A stretch of DNA of 61,915 nucleotides, taken from positions 1 through 61,915 of the forward strand of contig JAQTYN010000013.1 of the NCBI GenBank assembly GCA_028688275.1, given 5' to 3'. Of this stretch, positions 47,465 to 55,948 are shown piece by piece. This DNA is from Gallionella sp. (GTDB lineage Bacteria; Pseudomonadota; Gammaproteobacteria; Burkholderiales; Gallionellaceae). Both the position numbers and the translations under genes were made by a program. The notes beneath the pieces were generated by a model. The model ran no database searches, was not told the origin of the DNA, and saw only the letters and a list, made by a program, of their open reading frames with translations. Position 1 is the first letter of the stretch; every line of letters begins with the position of its first letter.

Positions 47465-48813
47465 CCCTCATCCATCCCGCCATTGGGCATCGCAAGGGCG
47501 AAGGCTATATCCGCTCTTGGCAAATGGAACCCTTGCCTGCCGCTGCGATTGCGGGACTCACGCCGAAAGACATTGAGGTTCGCTTCTATGATGACCGCAT
47601 GGAAAGCATTCCTTTCGACGAGCCGACCGATGCCGTGGCGATTTCCTTGGAAACTTATACCGCCAAACGTGCTTATCAAATTGCCAGCGAATACCGCAAA
47701 CGCAATATCCCCGTGATTGTCGGCGGCTTTCATGCGACCTTGATGCCCGACGAAGCAGCGCGTTATGCCGAAGCGGTGGTGGTGGGCGAGGCGGAGGATA
47801 TTTGGGCGACGGTCATCGACGATCTGCGCCACGGTAACTTGCAAAAATGCTATCAAAGCCTGACGCGCCCTGATTTGGCGCGCATTCATGCGGATCGTTC
47901 GATTTTCAAAAACAAGCGTTATTTACCGATTGCCTTGATCGAAACGGGACGCGGCTGCCGTTTCCCCTGCAATTTCTGTGCGATACAGACCTTTTTTGAG
48001 CGCACCCATCGTACTCGCCCCATTGAAAACATCCTTGCAGAAATCCGACAACTGAAGGACAGCACTAAATTATTCTTTTTCGTGGATGATAATTTTGCGG
48101 GCGACATCCCCGCTGCCAAAGATTTGCTCAACGCGCTGGTGCCGCTGAAAATACGTTGGATTACGCAGATGAGCATCAACGCGGCACACGATGAAGCCTT
48201 TCTGGCAATGCTGGAAAAAAGCGGCTGCAAAGGCGTGTTGATCGGCTTTGAGAGTTTGGACGAGGGCAATTTGCGCGCCATGAAAAAGCGTTTCAACACC
48301 ATGCAAGGTGGCTATGAAAAAGCCTTGCGCAATCTCAGAAAATACAACATCCGTGTGTATGCCACCTTTGTGTTTGGCTATGAAAATGACACCGTTGCCT
48401 CGTTCGATCAGGCGGTGGATTTTGCGATTGAGCAGCGTTTCTATATCGCCGCCTTCAACCATCTCACACCCTTCCCAGGCACGGCACTTTACACACAATT
48501 GCAACAGGAACAGCGGCTGAAATATCCCGCATGGTGGCTGGATGACCGCTATCGCTACAACGATTTGCCCTTCTTTCCAAAACAACTTGAGCCCGAAGAG
48601 GTGACCCGCTTATGCGTCGCGGCACGTCGACGATTTTATGCGTGGGATAGCATCCTTAAACGCGGTCTAGAAAAAACCAACCGCAGCGATTTTTTTATGT
48701 TCCGAAATTTCTTTCCAATCAATATGATGCACCGAGCCGATGTGAGCAACCGCAACGGTTATCCGCTGGGCGATGAAAATTGGCAGGGCGAATTATTGGA
48801 GGCGGTGCGGTGA
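47455..48813 (+). CDS. Cobalamin-binding radical SAM protein 2
   Basis: 452 residues. B12 domain DDRMESIPFDEPTDAVAISL, then VIVGGFHATLMPDEAARYAEA; cluster-binding CRFPCNFC near 167-174; LFFFVDDNFAGDIP; FNHLTPFPGTALYTQL; C-terminal WWLDDRYRYNDLPFFPKQLE. Much closer to paralogues 3 and 4 (same order of these blocks) than to paralogue 1. Its ATG lies ten bases inside the end of paralogue 1. Confidence 0.9.
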   Translation: MRLTLIHPAIGHRKGEGYIRSWQMEPLPAAAIAGLTPKDIEVRFYDDRMESIPFDEPTDAVAISLETYTAKRAYQIASEYRKRNIPVIVGGFHATLMPDEAARYAEAVVVGEAEDIWATVIDDLRHGNLQKCYQSLTRPDLARIHADRSIFKNKRYLPIALIETGRGCRFPCNFCAIQTFFERTHRTRPIENILAEIRQLKDSTKLFFFVDDNFAGDIPAAKDLLNALVPLKIRWITQMSINAAHDEAFLAMLEKSGCKGVLIGFESLDEGNLRAMKKRFNTMQGGYEKALRNLRKYNIRVYATFVFGYENDTVASFDQAVDFAIEQRFYIAAFNHLTPFPGTALYTQLQQEQRLKYPAWWLDDRYRYNDLPFFPKQLEPEEVTRLCVAARRRFYAWDSILKRGLEKTNRSDFFMFRNFFPINMMHRADVSNRNGYPLGDENWQGELLEAVR

Positions 48814-49946
48814 AACCTGTCACGCCCGCCCCGCAAATGGTCTATCGCGCAGGAGGGCTGCTGTTCCGTCCTGCGGGGTCGGCGGATGATGCGGCATTGC
48901 GGCGTTGTTTGCGTGATAACGACATGGATGCGTGGATTAACCTTGCTTTTGAGCGTGAGCCAAGTTTTTTCGACGGTGAAAGTTTGATGGGCGCATCGCT
49001 TGCCGTGATTGCCGAGGCGGAAAAATTGCCGCATGATTTTGTCGGGATGTACACCTGCGCTCAGCTTCCCGTGCATCTGAATGGGCAAGCCGCCGTTGCG
49101 GGTTATTTGGGCGGGTTGCGCGTCAACCCATCCTATCGGCGCAGGATACGCATCTTGAGGGATGGCTTTGCCTCAATTCCTGTTTTAACCCGCCCATGGG
49201 GGCAGCCGAACGCTTGGTTTACCAGCATTGGGCAAGAAAACAATCAAGCGCGCCGTGTGTTGGAAGCAGGTCTCAAACACCTGCCGCGCTACCTGTTTGC
49301 GGGGGAGATGGAAACGCTGGTTTTCCCGACGCGACGAGACCCGCCGACGGGGCTGTTGCAATCCGCGACGCAGGAAGACGTACCCGCATTGAGCGAATTT
49401 TTTAATCAGCAGGCACAGGCGTTCCAATTTTCGCCCAGCCTAGACGAGGCTTGGTTGCGATCATTGGATGGCACGCACGGACTTTGCTTGGCAGATTTTT
49501 GGCTGCTCAAGGACGGCGATGCGTTGCACGGTTGTTTGGCAATTTGGGATCAGCGCAGGTTCAAGCAAACCGTGGTGCGCTCGTACCGTTTTCCACTGAA
49601 TAAACTTCGTGTCGCCTATAACTTGTTGGCGGGCACCCTAGGCAAAATCAAACTGCCCGCACCCAATCAAAAAATTGAGCAGGTGTTTTTGTCGTTTGTT
49701 GCGTTGAACGAATCCGCGCAGCAGAGGGCGGTAGAGGTGGTCAAAGAAGGACTGAGACTGGCGGCAAAAAAAGGCGCGTTGGTCGGCACGCTGGGTTTGT
49801 CCGCGCAGCATCCATTGATCGCTCAACTGAAAACGGCACTCCCTCACGAAAGCTACCGCACGCGTATTGAAACCGTGAACTGGTCAGATGCGGATCGCCT
49901 TGCGCTAGATGATCGCCCCGTACAGCCAGAGGTTGCCCTGTTATGA
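48810..49946 (+). CDS. Double GNAT-like acyltransferase
   Basis: 378 residues from a GTG that overlaps the upstream stop (GTGA) with GGAGG eight bases before; a TTG at 48780 is a weaker start. An N-terminal GNAT-like half (about 1-180: AGYLGGLRVNPSYRRRIRIL with the pyrophosphate-binding loop pattern) and a C-terminal half (about 185-370: QSATQEDVPALSEFFNQQ, FLSFVALNESAQQRAVEVV). Could acylate an amine or hydroxyl of the product. The last about 20 codons and the stop lie in a segment duplicated 1.57 kb downstream. Confidence 0.75.
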   Translation: MKPVTPAPQMVYRAGGLLFRPAGSADDAALRRCLRDNDMDAWINLAFEREPSFFDGESLMGASLAVIAEAEKLPHDFVGMYTCAQLPVHLNGQAAVAGYLGGLRVNPSYRRRIRILRDGFASIPVLTRPWGQPNAWFTSIGQENNQARRVLEAGLKHLPRYLFAGEMETLVFPTRRDPPTGLLQSATQEDVPALSEFFNQQAQAFQFSPSLDEAWLRSLDGTHGLCLADFWLLKDGDALHGCLAIWDQRRFKQTVVRSYRFPLNKLRVAYNLLAGTLGKIKLPAPNQKIEQVFLSFVALNESAQQRAVEVVKEGLRLAAKKGALVGTLGLSAQHPLIAQLKTALPHESYRTRIETVNWSDADRLALDDRPVQPEVALL

Positions 49947-49967
49947 AGCTGGAAAAATTACCCTGTT
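49882..49967. repeat. Direct repeat, left copy, flanking the inserted segment
   Basis: About 86 bases that match 51449-51535 with four substitutions and one single-base gap. The copy spans the end of the GNAT-like gene and a false start (ATGAAGCTGGAAAAATTACC) equivalent to the start of radical SAM protein 3 (ATGAAGCTGGAGAAAATTAC). After this copy the sequence changes abruptly to LprI-type DNA. Confidence 0.85.
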
Positions 49968-50023
49968 GCACCTCTCTTCGGCGTACATTTCACAACCGTA
50001 GGACGAATCGTGAGAGAGGCGAA

Positions 50024-51175
50024 ATGATGAATGAAACAACAAAAATTCAATCCCGAAAATTCAGAAAAGTGCTGTGCAGCGCATTGGGTTTGATGGGCGT
50101 GATGAACGGCGGGGATGCGAAATACTATGATGCTAGACCTGACCCCATGGTTGACCCCGTGGTTCCTTCTTTGATGTTTTTTGCCATTCTTGCTTTTGCC
50201 ATTCTTGCTTTTGCTACGCCAGCACTGGCTGCAAGTGCTGAACCACCTATCTGGCGCGATGTGTTGCTTTATGGCTCGAGCATAACAATTCAACCAGATC
50301 TGCGACCGAGTTTTTCCTGCAAAAAAGCCAAGACTATTGTTGAGCAGCTAATCTGCAGCGACCGCAATCTGGCTAATTTAGACTGGCGCATGTTGGATAT
50401 CTATACCGCAGCTCGAACTTTGCTAACCGATGAAGAAAAGATGAGCGTGCTAAAGACCCAGCGCGAATGGCTGGCAGGGCATGATCATGCTTGTGGTATT
50501 ACCCCAGAGGGTGAATATGTCTACGGTGCCGCTGAGTGCCTGATTAAGCGTTACCTCATGCGTACAGAGAAGCTGCAGGCAATGCTTTCTCGCGGCAATG
50601 TGATTCGTGAGCTGGGCGGCTCAGAGCCGTGGACAGAGAATACGAAGCGTTACGGGATGTCGGAAAACCGCGTCACCCTGCTGCAGAGGTGTGTAGGAGA
50701 AGAATTGGAGGAACAGGTAAATTCGTGTTGTGCGCCTGGTACGGAGACAATAGAAGAAACGGCATCCTCCATCACGGCTTATGTAATCAACGGCAAAAGG
50801 TTCCTGCTTTATAACGGAAAGTATAGTCAGCATTTTAACATACCTCGTTATGCGGATTGTAACGATGAGGTCAACGAGAAGGGTGAGCTTGTTGGCTGTC
50901 CTGATAATACAACCTATGCCAGCTGTGCTGCGCTATTTGCTGAAATCGAGCTTGGAAATGGTGATTTTGCTTTTGCTGGTCATCGCTGGAATTTTCCAGT
51001 CACAATGGATGAATTGTTGATTGGAAAATCGAAGGATCAGCAGACAGGCAAGGAATTTACCAGTGAATTGCATTCCAAGTTGCTCGAGGGAGAAATAGTC
51101 ACACTGGTAACTTCCAAAGGCAAGATTAGCCGTTTCCAATGGGACGCAGGGAAGAAGGTGTATGTGCGGCATTAG
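50024..51175 (+). CDS. LprI-like (DUF1311) exported protein in the inserted segment
   Basis: 383 residues from an ATG preceded by GAGAGG. The frame runs back to 49943 only because it enters the duplicated radical SAM start. A hydrophobic segment at about 55-75 contains a tandem FAILAFAILAF encoded by a 15-base duplication and ends ATPALAASA, a probable signal or anchor; a start nearer to it (50147 or 50174) is possible. The LprI domain at about 95-190 has SCKKAKTIVEQLICSD, LDWRMLDIYTAAR and TQREWLAGHDHACG with conserved cysteines. LprI-type proteins inhibit lysozymes or act in the envelope. Its content is unrelated to the surrounding biosynthetic cluster. Confidence 0.75.
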   Translation: MMNETTKIQSRKFRKVLCSALGLMGVMNGGDAKYYDARPDPMVDPVVPSLMFFAILAFAILAFATPALAASAEPPIWRDVLLYGSSITIQPDLRPSFSCKKAKTIVEQLICSDRNLANLDWRMLDIYTAARTLLTDEEKMSVLKTQREWLAGHDHACGITPEGEYVYGAAECLIKRYLMRTEKLQAMLSRGNVIRELGGSEPWTENTKRYGMSENRVTLLQRCVGEELEEQVNSCCAPGTETIEETASSITAYVINGKRFLLYNGKYSQHFNIPRYADCNDEVNEKGELVGCPDNTTYASCAALFAEIELGNGDFAFAGHRWNFPVTMDELLIGKSKDQQTGKEFTSELHSKLLEGEIVTLVTSKGKISRFQWDAGKKVYVRH

Positions 51176-51339
51176 GCAGGTCTTTCGTTATCGCATTTGT
51201 GTCTTAAAATCGCCGCACGATGACCAGACCTTTACGACTTGAACTAGCAGGCGCGCTCTATCACGTCACGGGGATGGACACGAGAATATCTATCTTTCTG
51301 ATGCAGAAACTGAGGGAATGTGATAACGAAAGACCTGCC
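51175..51339. repeat. 23-base inverted repeat around a decayed transposase start
   Basis: GGCAGGTCTTTCGTTATC at 51175-51192 is exactly reversed as GATAACGAAAGACCTGCC at 51322-51339. Allowing one mismatch, the arms extend to 23 bases. The left arm begins on the stop of the LprI gene. The loop holds the start of a REP-type transposase fragment. Confidence 0.85.
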
Positions 51340-51420
51340 CATTTTGCTGCAAAGCAGCGTAACGCGCGCCCACAAGCGGGAGCAAGGACAAACGTGAAAG
51401 GCAATATCCAATCCTTGGGC
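51220..51420 (+). pseudogene. Frameshifted REP-associated (Y1) transposase fragment
   Basis: Starts MTRPLRLELAGALYHVTG, the N-terminal signature of RAYT/TnpA-REP transposases. It then continues in the next frame as GDGHENIYLSDAETEG, showing a frameshift near 51275. The HUH motif and Tyr are not found, and the rest is decayed. It lies inside the inserted segment, between the LprI gene and the second copy of the direct repeat. Confidence 0.75.
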
Positions 51421-51448
51421 GCGGTTCAACGCCATGCACACATTGAAG

Positions 51449-51535
51449 GGTCAGACGCGGATCGCCTTGCGCTCGATGATCGCCCCGTACAACCAGAGAT
51501 TGCCCTGTTATGAAGCTGGAGAAAATTACCCTGTT
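51449..51535. repeat. Direct repeat, right copy, flanking the inserted segment
   Basis: Copy of 49882-49967; see that entry. Here the duplicated tail of the GNAT-like gene has no gene body in front of it, while the ATG and following codons belong to intact radical SAM protein 3. This shows the segment came to lie between the two genes with duplication of the junction. Confidence 0.85.
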
Positions 51536-52823
51536 ACGCCCGAATATGGGGGATTACCGTTCAACGGACGGCTTGCCGCCGCTTGCCATGGGGATATTGG
51601 CGGCGCGCACGCCCAAAGACATTGCCGTCAATTTTTATGATGACAAGGTGGAGGTGATTCCTACGGATGACAAACCCGACTTGGTGGCAATCACGGTTGA
51701 AACCTTTACCGCTCGACGCGCTTATGACCTTGCGGCGGCGTACCGTGCCAAGGGTGTACCCGTGGTCATGGGTGGTTATCATCCGACCTTTTTGCCCGAC
51801 GAAGCCTTGCAACACGCCGATGCCATTGTCACGGGCGATGCGGAAGGAAGCTGGGAGCTGTTGCTGGCGGATTTTCGCCATGATCGTTTGCAGCGGGTTT
51901 ATGCGGGCGGCAATGACCGTCCGCTAGATGACTATCGGCTGGATCGCAGTATTTTCAAGGGGAAAAAATACGCGCCCGTGGAACTGGTTCAGTTTGGGCG
52001 CGGCTGTCGTTTTGTGTGTGATTTTTGTTCGATCCACGCGTTTTATCAGGACAAACTGCGGATGCGCCCAGTGGATCACTTTGTCGAAGAATTGCAACAA
52101 TTTAGCCGCCGTAAATTGATCTTTTTTGTGGATGATAATTTATTCAGTTCCCGCGAATTGCTCGAAGCCATGTTGACTGCCATTCGTCCGCTGAAATTGC
52201 GTTGGTCATGCCAGATCAGCATCGACGTGGCGCGGGACGAAGCCTTGCTGGATAAGCTGCGCGACGCGGGCTGCATTTTTGTGCTGGTGGGGTTTGAGTC
52301 ATTGTCGCCCGCTAACTTGAAGCAAATGGCGAAGCCTTGGAATCAGGTCGCGGGGGATTACCTCAGTGTAGTCAAAAAATTTCACCAGCGCGGTATCGCG
52401 GTGTATGGCACATTTGTGTTCGGTTACGATGAAGACACCACGACGACCATCCGCCAAAGTTTGGATTTTGCACAGGAGGCTAAACTGGAAATTGCGAATT
52501 TCAACCCGCTGACCCCCACCCCTGGTTCGCCGCTCTATGATCGGCTGTTAAGCGAAGACCGTTTACTGTCACCCCAATGGTGGCTAGACCCCAACTATCG
52601 CTACGGCGATCCAATTTTTATCCCCAAATCCATGTCCCCCGCAGAATTTGCCGAACAGTGCTTTGCCGCCAAGCAAGCGTTTTATTCTTGGCAGTCCATC
52701 GCCCGTCGGGTGTTGGGATCGGATGCGGGTATTGATTGGTTCCGCACAGGCATGGTCGGGATGGCAAATATCATTTCGCGTCGAGAAGTGATGCGTAAAC
52801 AATATCGAACATTGGGTACATAA
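51510..52823 (+). CDS. Cobalamin-binding radical SAM protein 3
   Basis: 437 residues. B12-type domain (YDDKVEVIPTDDKPDLVAIT, VMGGYHPTFLPDEALQHADA); CRFVCDFC near 165-172; LIFFVDDNLFSSRELL; GSPLYDRLLSEDR; WWLDPNYRYGDPIFIPKSMS. Same block order as paralogues 2 and 4. It probably followed the GNAT-like gene directly (ATGA overlap) before the inserted segment separated them. The ATG lies in the duplicated junction, so its upstream ribosome site is the former GNAT-like coding end. Confidence 0.9.
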   Translation: MKLEKITLLRPNMGDYRSTDGLPPLAMGILAARTPKDIAVNFYDDKVEVIPTDDKPDLVAITVETFTARRAYDLAAAYRAKGVPVVMGGYHPTFLPDEALQHADAIVTGDAEGSWELLLADFRHDRLQRVYAGGNDRPLDDYRLDRSIFKGKKYAPVELVQFGRGCRFVCDFCSIHAFYQDKLRMRPVDHFVEELQQFSRRKLIFFVDDNLFSSRELLEAMLTAIRPLKLRWSCQISIDVARDEALLDKLRDAGCIFVLVGFESLSPANLKQMAKPWNQVAGDYLSVVKKFHQRGIAVYGTFVFGYDEDTTTTIRQSLDFAQEAKLEIANFNPLTPTPGSPLYDRLLSEDRLLSPQWWLDPNYRYGDPIFIPKSMSPAEFAEQCFAAKQAFYSWQSIARRVLGSDAGIDWFRTGMVGMANIISRREVMRKQYRTLGT

Positions 52824-52870
52824 GTAGTTGCATAAAGTAATCGTGTATTTTTAATCTAACCAAACTAACC

Positions 52871-52968
52871 GTGGGTACGAATTTATTCGTACGCTTTTGG
52901 GTATATTTTCCCAATCCTATCCTTGTTTTTCGCCCTGTCGGGCGATGTACGAATAAATTCGTACCCAC
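52871..52968. repeat. 22-base inverted repeat with internal hairpin between radical SAM genes 3 and 4
   Basis: GTGGGTACGAATTTATTCGT continues with AC at 52871-52892 and is mirrored perfectly at 52947-52968. Each arm is itself palindromic around GTACGAATnnATTCGTAC. Between them CGCCCTGTCGGGCG (52931-52944) forms a second hairpin. Resembles a REP/BIME or small MITE. Confidence 0.85.
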
Positions 52969-53019
52969 AATCAATGCAATTGCAACCGCACGATAATTTA
53001 TAGTCAGGTACATAAGCCG

Positions 53020-54351
53020 ATGAAAATAACCTTTATCAAACCCAATATCGGTCGCCGCGAGCATAGCTTGTATGTCGATCATGGTCGGATGGAACCTTTA
53101 ATGCTGGGTGTGTTGGCGGGGCTGACACCGCCCGATGTAGAGGTGACGCTGTTTGATGATCGCATGGAGTCGATTCCGTATGACGAGCAGACGGATTTGG
53201 TGGCGATCACGGTGGAAACTTACACCGCCAGACGGGCGTATGAAATTGCCGCCGAGTATCGGCAACGCGGCGTACCCGTCATCATGGGCGGAATGCACCC
53301 GACGCTATTGCCCGATGAAGCCGCACTGTATGCGAACAGTGTTTTTACGGGCGATGCCGAAACGATGTGGGCGACGGTGGTGGCGGATGCGCAAAAAGGA
53401 CAACTCAAGCGTCGTTATCACGGCGAACCTGGGATTGCCCAAGCAGGTGGGCTATTGCCTAGGCGGGATATTTTCAAGAGCAAAGGCTATTTGCCGATGA
53501 CTTTGATGCAGTATTCACGCGGCTGCCGTTTTGCCTGCAACTTTTGCGCGGTGAGCGAATACTTTGACCGCAAGCATCACATCCGTCGTATCGACGAAGT
53601 GCTGAAGGAAATCGACCATCATGGGCATAAATTCATCTTCTTTGTGGATGACAACATCGCCTCGAACAAGACTGCCCTGAAAGACCTTTGTCGTGAACTG
53701 ATTCCGCTGCGGGTGAAATGGTTTAGCCAAGCCAGTTTGGATATTACTCGTGATGCCGAGTTGATGCGGTTGATGACCGACAGCGGCTGCGTGGGCAATG
53801 TGATGGGGTTTGAAACCATCACGCGTGACAGCCTGCGGGAGTCCAAAAAATCGCCCAACCTGCCTGGGTTCTCTAATTATCAGCAGGAAGTCGATATTTT
53901 GCGGGAATACGGGATGCAAACTTGGGCAGCGTTTACGTTGGGCTATGACCATGACACGCGTGACTCTATCCTCGATACACTTGATTTTGCGCTGACCCAT
54001 CGCTTCACCTTTGCCGCGTTCAACATCCTGATGCCTTATCCCAATACGCCGCTGTACCGCAAATTGGAGACCGAAGGGCGTTTGCTTTACGACGGAAAAT
54101 GGTGGTTGCACCCAGACTATCGCTTCAATCAGGCGGCGTTTGTGCCGAGCAAGATGTCTGCTGATGAGCTGACCGAGGTGTGCCATGCAGCCAGAAAGCG
54201 TTTCAATAGCCTGCCCGCGTTGCTGCATCGTTTCTCGGACATGAAAACCAATATGCGCACCTTGTGGAGCGTGGTGTCCTACTGGAAATACACGATGCTG
54301 TTCAGAAACGAGGTGTATCAAAAGCATCGCATGAGATTTGGGCTGAAATGA
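53020..54351 (+). CDS. Cobalamin-binding radical SAM protein 4
   Basis: 443 residues. B12-type domain (FDDRMESIPYDEQTDLVAIT, VIMGGMHPTLLPDEAALYAN); CRFACNFC near 169-176; FIFFVDDNIASNKTAL; NTPLYRKLETEGR; WWLHPDYRFNQAAFVPSKMS. Closest in layout to paralogues 2 and 3. It is the only one of the four preceded by a real intergenic gap (about 196 bases with a palindromic repeat), so it may have its own promoter. Overlaps the next gene (ATGA). Confidence 0.9.
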   Translation: MKITFIKPNIGRREHSLYVDHGRMEPLMLGVLAGLTPPDVEVTLFDDRMESIPYDEQTDLVAITVETYTARRAYEIAAEYRQRGVPVIMGGMHPTLLPDEAALYANSVFTGDAETMWATVVADAQKGQLKRRYHGEPGIAQAGGLLPRRDIFKSKGYLPMTLMQYSRGCRFACNFCAVSEYFDRKHHIRRIDEVLKEIDHHGHKFIFFVDDNIASNKTALKDLCRELIPLRVKWFSQASLDITRDAELMRLMTDSGCVGNVMGFETITRDSLRESKKSPNLPGFSNYQQEVDILREYGMQTWAAFTLGYDHDTRDSILDTLDFALTHRFTFAAFNILMPYPNTPLYRKLETEGRLLYDGKWWLHPDYRFNQAAFVPSKMSADELTEVCHAARKRFNSLPALLHRFSDMKTNMRTLWSVVSYWKYTMLFRNEVYQKHRMRFGLK

Positions 54352-55013
54352 AAAAAGCGATTTTTGAGGTTTATCAATATGTTGCGCCAGCGGTACTGAC
54401 CCCGCTCTCCTTTTTTCTGTGGTGGCGGACATACGACGGCAATATATGGCTGACGCTGATAGCTTGGCTTACGCCCATTCTTTATGCCTATATTGTTCCT
54501 GGCGTGGGGACGAATATCTTAAAAGTCTGGGAGTTCGATACGCGCTTTCGCTTGGGGCGGTTTCGCCCTCACCACGGATTTGTATTCGGCAGTGCCACGG
54601 CAACCTTAGCTTGGCTGTGCCACGGAGGGTTCGCTAACAGCGTGTTTGATCTGTTTCAAACCAGCTTGGTATTGGCTTCCGTGCTGGGGTTTTGGAATGT
54701 ACTTTACGATGTCAAAGCCATTGAGTCTGGCATCCTGCGGGTATATAACCAGCCTTGGGCGGACGATAAAGGGGCGGAGGCGATCACGCTGGATTATGCC
54801 CCTTGGTTCTTTGCAGGATTTGGGGCAATCTATGGCTTGGGTATGGCGGGGGCGGAATGGTTGGCGGCACGGGGTTTGCTAATTGCGACTGTATTTTGCT
54901 GTTTATTTCCCGTCCTACTGCTCACCGCCATCGCCTTTCCTGTATGGGGCTATCGCCGCCGATCTAATCGGGTACACGGTCATTCGGGCTGTCATCCCAT
55001 CGCCAAGGAGTGA
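54348..55013 (+). CDS. Polytopic membrane protein of the cluster
   Basis: 221 residues from the ATG overlapping the radical SAM stop; the frame continues upstream, but only as an overlap. About five to six transmembrane helices (12-30, 36-58, 83-105, 110-125, 155-175, 180-205). Motifs: LTPLSFFLWWRTYDGN, GTNILKVWEFDTRFRLG, EAITLDYAPWFFAGFGAIYG. No family recognised. Position between radical SAM 4 and the hydroxylase, with overlaps at both ends, argues for a role in the same lipid pathway. Confidence 0.7.
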   Translation: MKKAIFEVYQYVAPAVLTPLSFFLWWRTYDGNIWLTLIAWLTPILYAYIVPGVGTNILKVWEFDTRFRLGRFRPHHGFVFGSATATLAWLCHGGFANSVFDLFQTSLVLASVLGFWNVLYDVKAIESGILRVYNQPWADDKGAEAITLDYAPWFFAGFGAIYGLGMAGAEWLAARGLLIATVFCCLFPVLLLTAIAFPVWGYRRRSNRVHGHSGCHPIAKE

Positions 55014-55948
55014 AAATCTTGCCATTTAACGTGCTTATTTTATTGCTGTCATTTTTTGCCTCGTGGGGCTGTTTGTGGGTCGCCAGTCATTCGAGCTTGG
55101 GCTTTGCGCTGCTTGCCGTGTGGCTGTTTAGTCTCATCGCCAACACGCCGTTTGCCTTGATGCACGAAGCGGTACACGGGGTTGGCTGTGCGTCGCCGCG
55201 CCGCAATGAATGGCTGGGCATCGTGTGTGGCTGGGCTTTCCCGACCTCGTTCTCCATGCAGCGGTTGGCGCATGAAGGACATCATCAGCGTAATCGCACC
55301 GATCAAGAATTGTACGACTACTATTTGCCGCACCAGTCTCGGCTGATGCGCAATCTGTGGCTCTATACGGGTAATCTATTGGGCTTGTACTGGTGGTCGG
55401 TGGTATTGGGAAATGTGCTTTACCTGCTGGCACCTTGGGCATATCGCTCGCGCTTTTTTGTGGAACGCTATGCCCCCGCGTTGGGCTTTGGAAGCTATAT
55501 CGCCGACTTGGCTAAACTGCCCGTGTTACGCGTATGGAGCGAGATTGCCTTGGCGTTTGCGTATCAAGCCCTGATTTTTTATAGTCTTGATTTGAATGTG
55601 TTCTGGACGTTGGCGTGTTACGGCGCATTCGCGCTGCACTGGTCAGTGTTGCAATATGCCGATCATGCGTGGAGTGCGCGCGAGGTGCGCAGTGGCGCGT
55701 GGAATCTCAAGGTCTTGCCGCCTTTTCGCTGGATCGCACTCAATTACCATTATCATTTAGCACATCATCAATATCCCAATGTGCCGTGGTACAAATTACC
55801 CAGTTTGGTTGATCCATCGGTGCTCCAGCCGTCTTTTTGGCGGATTTATTTTAGTCTCTGGAAAGGCGTGCGTCCCGCACCGCCCATGGGTGCACCCGCC
55901 GATTTAGCTTTTCTTTTTCCTGCTGCGGAACAGGAATCGCACCGATGA
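55010..55948 (+). CDS. Fatty acid desaturase/hydroxylase-type membrane enzyme
   Basis: 312 residues from a GTG overlapping the upstream stop. Integral membrane di-iron family with three histidine boxes: LMHEAVHGVG near 51-57, AHEGHHQRNR near 87-93 and NYHYHLAHHQYPNVP near 246-258. About four transmembrane helices. Family members desaturate or hydroxylate acyl chains or carotenoids; which one is not settled by motifs. Stop overlaps the P450 start (ATGA). Confidence 0.87.
   Translation: MKILPFNVLILLLSFFASWGCLWVASHSSLGFALLAVWLFSLIANTPFALMHEAVHGVGCASPRRNEWLGIVCGWAFPTSFSMQRLAHEGHHQRNRTDQELYDYYLPHQSRLMRNLWLYTGNLLGLYWWSVVLGNVLYLLAPWAYRSRFFVERYAPALGFGSYIADLAKLPVLRVWSEIALAFAYQALIFYSLDLNVFWTLACYGAFALHWSVLQYADHAWSAREVRSGAWNLKVLPPFRWIALNYHYHLAHHQYPNVPWYKLPSLVDPSVLQPSFWRIYFSLWKGVRPAPPMGAPADLAFLFPAAEQESHR

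Noticed and set aside
46067-54351. Magnesium-protoporphyrin cyclase (BchE) or hopanoid methylase assignment for the radical SAM genes
   Set aside because: No chlorophyll or hopanoid genes are nearby and neighbours are acyl-modifying enzymes; only the broad B12 radical SAM class is supported.
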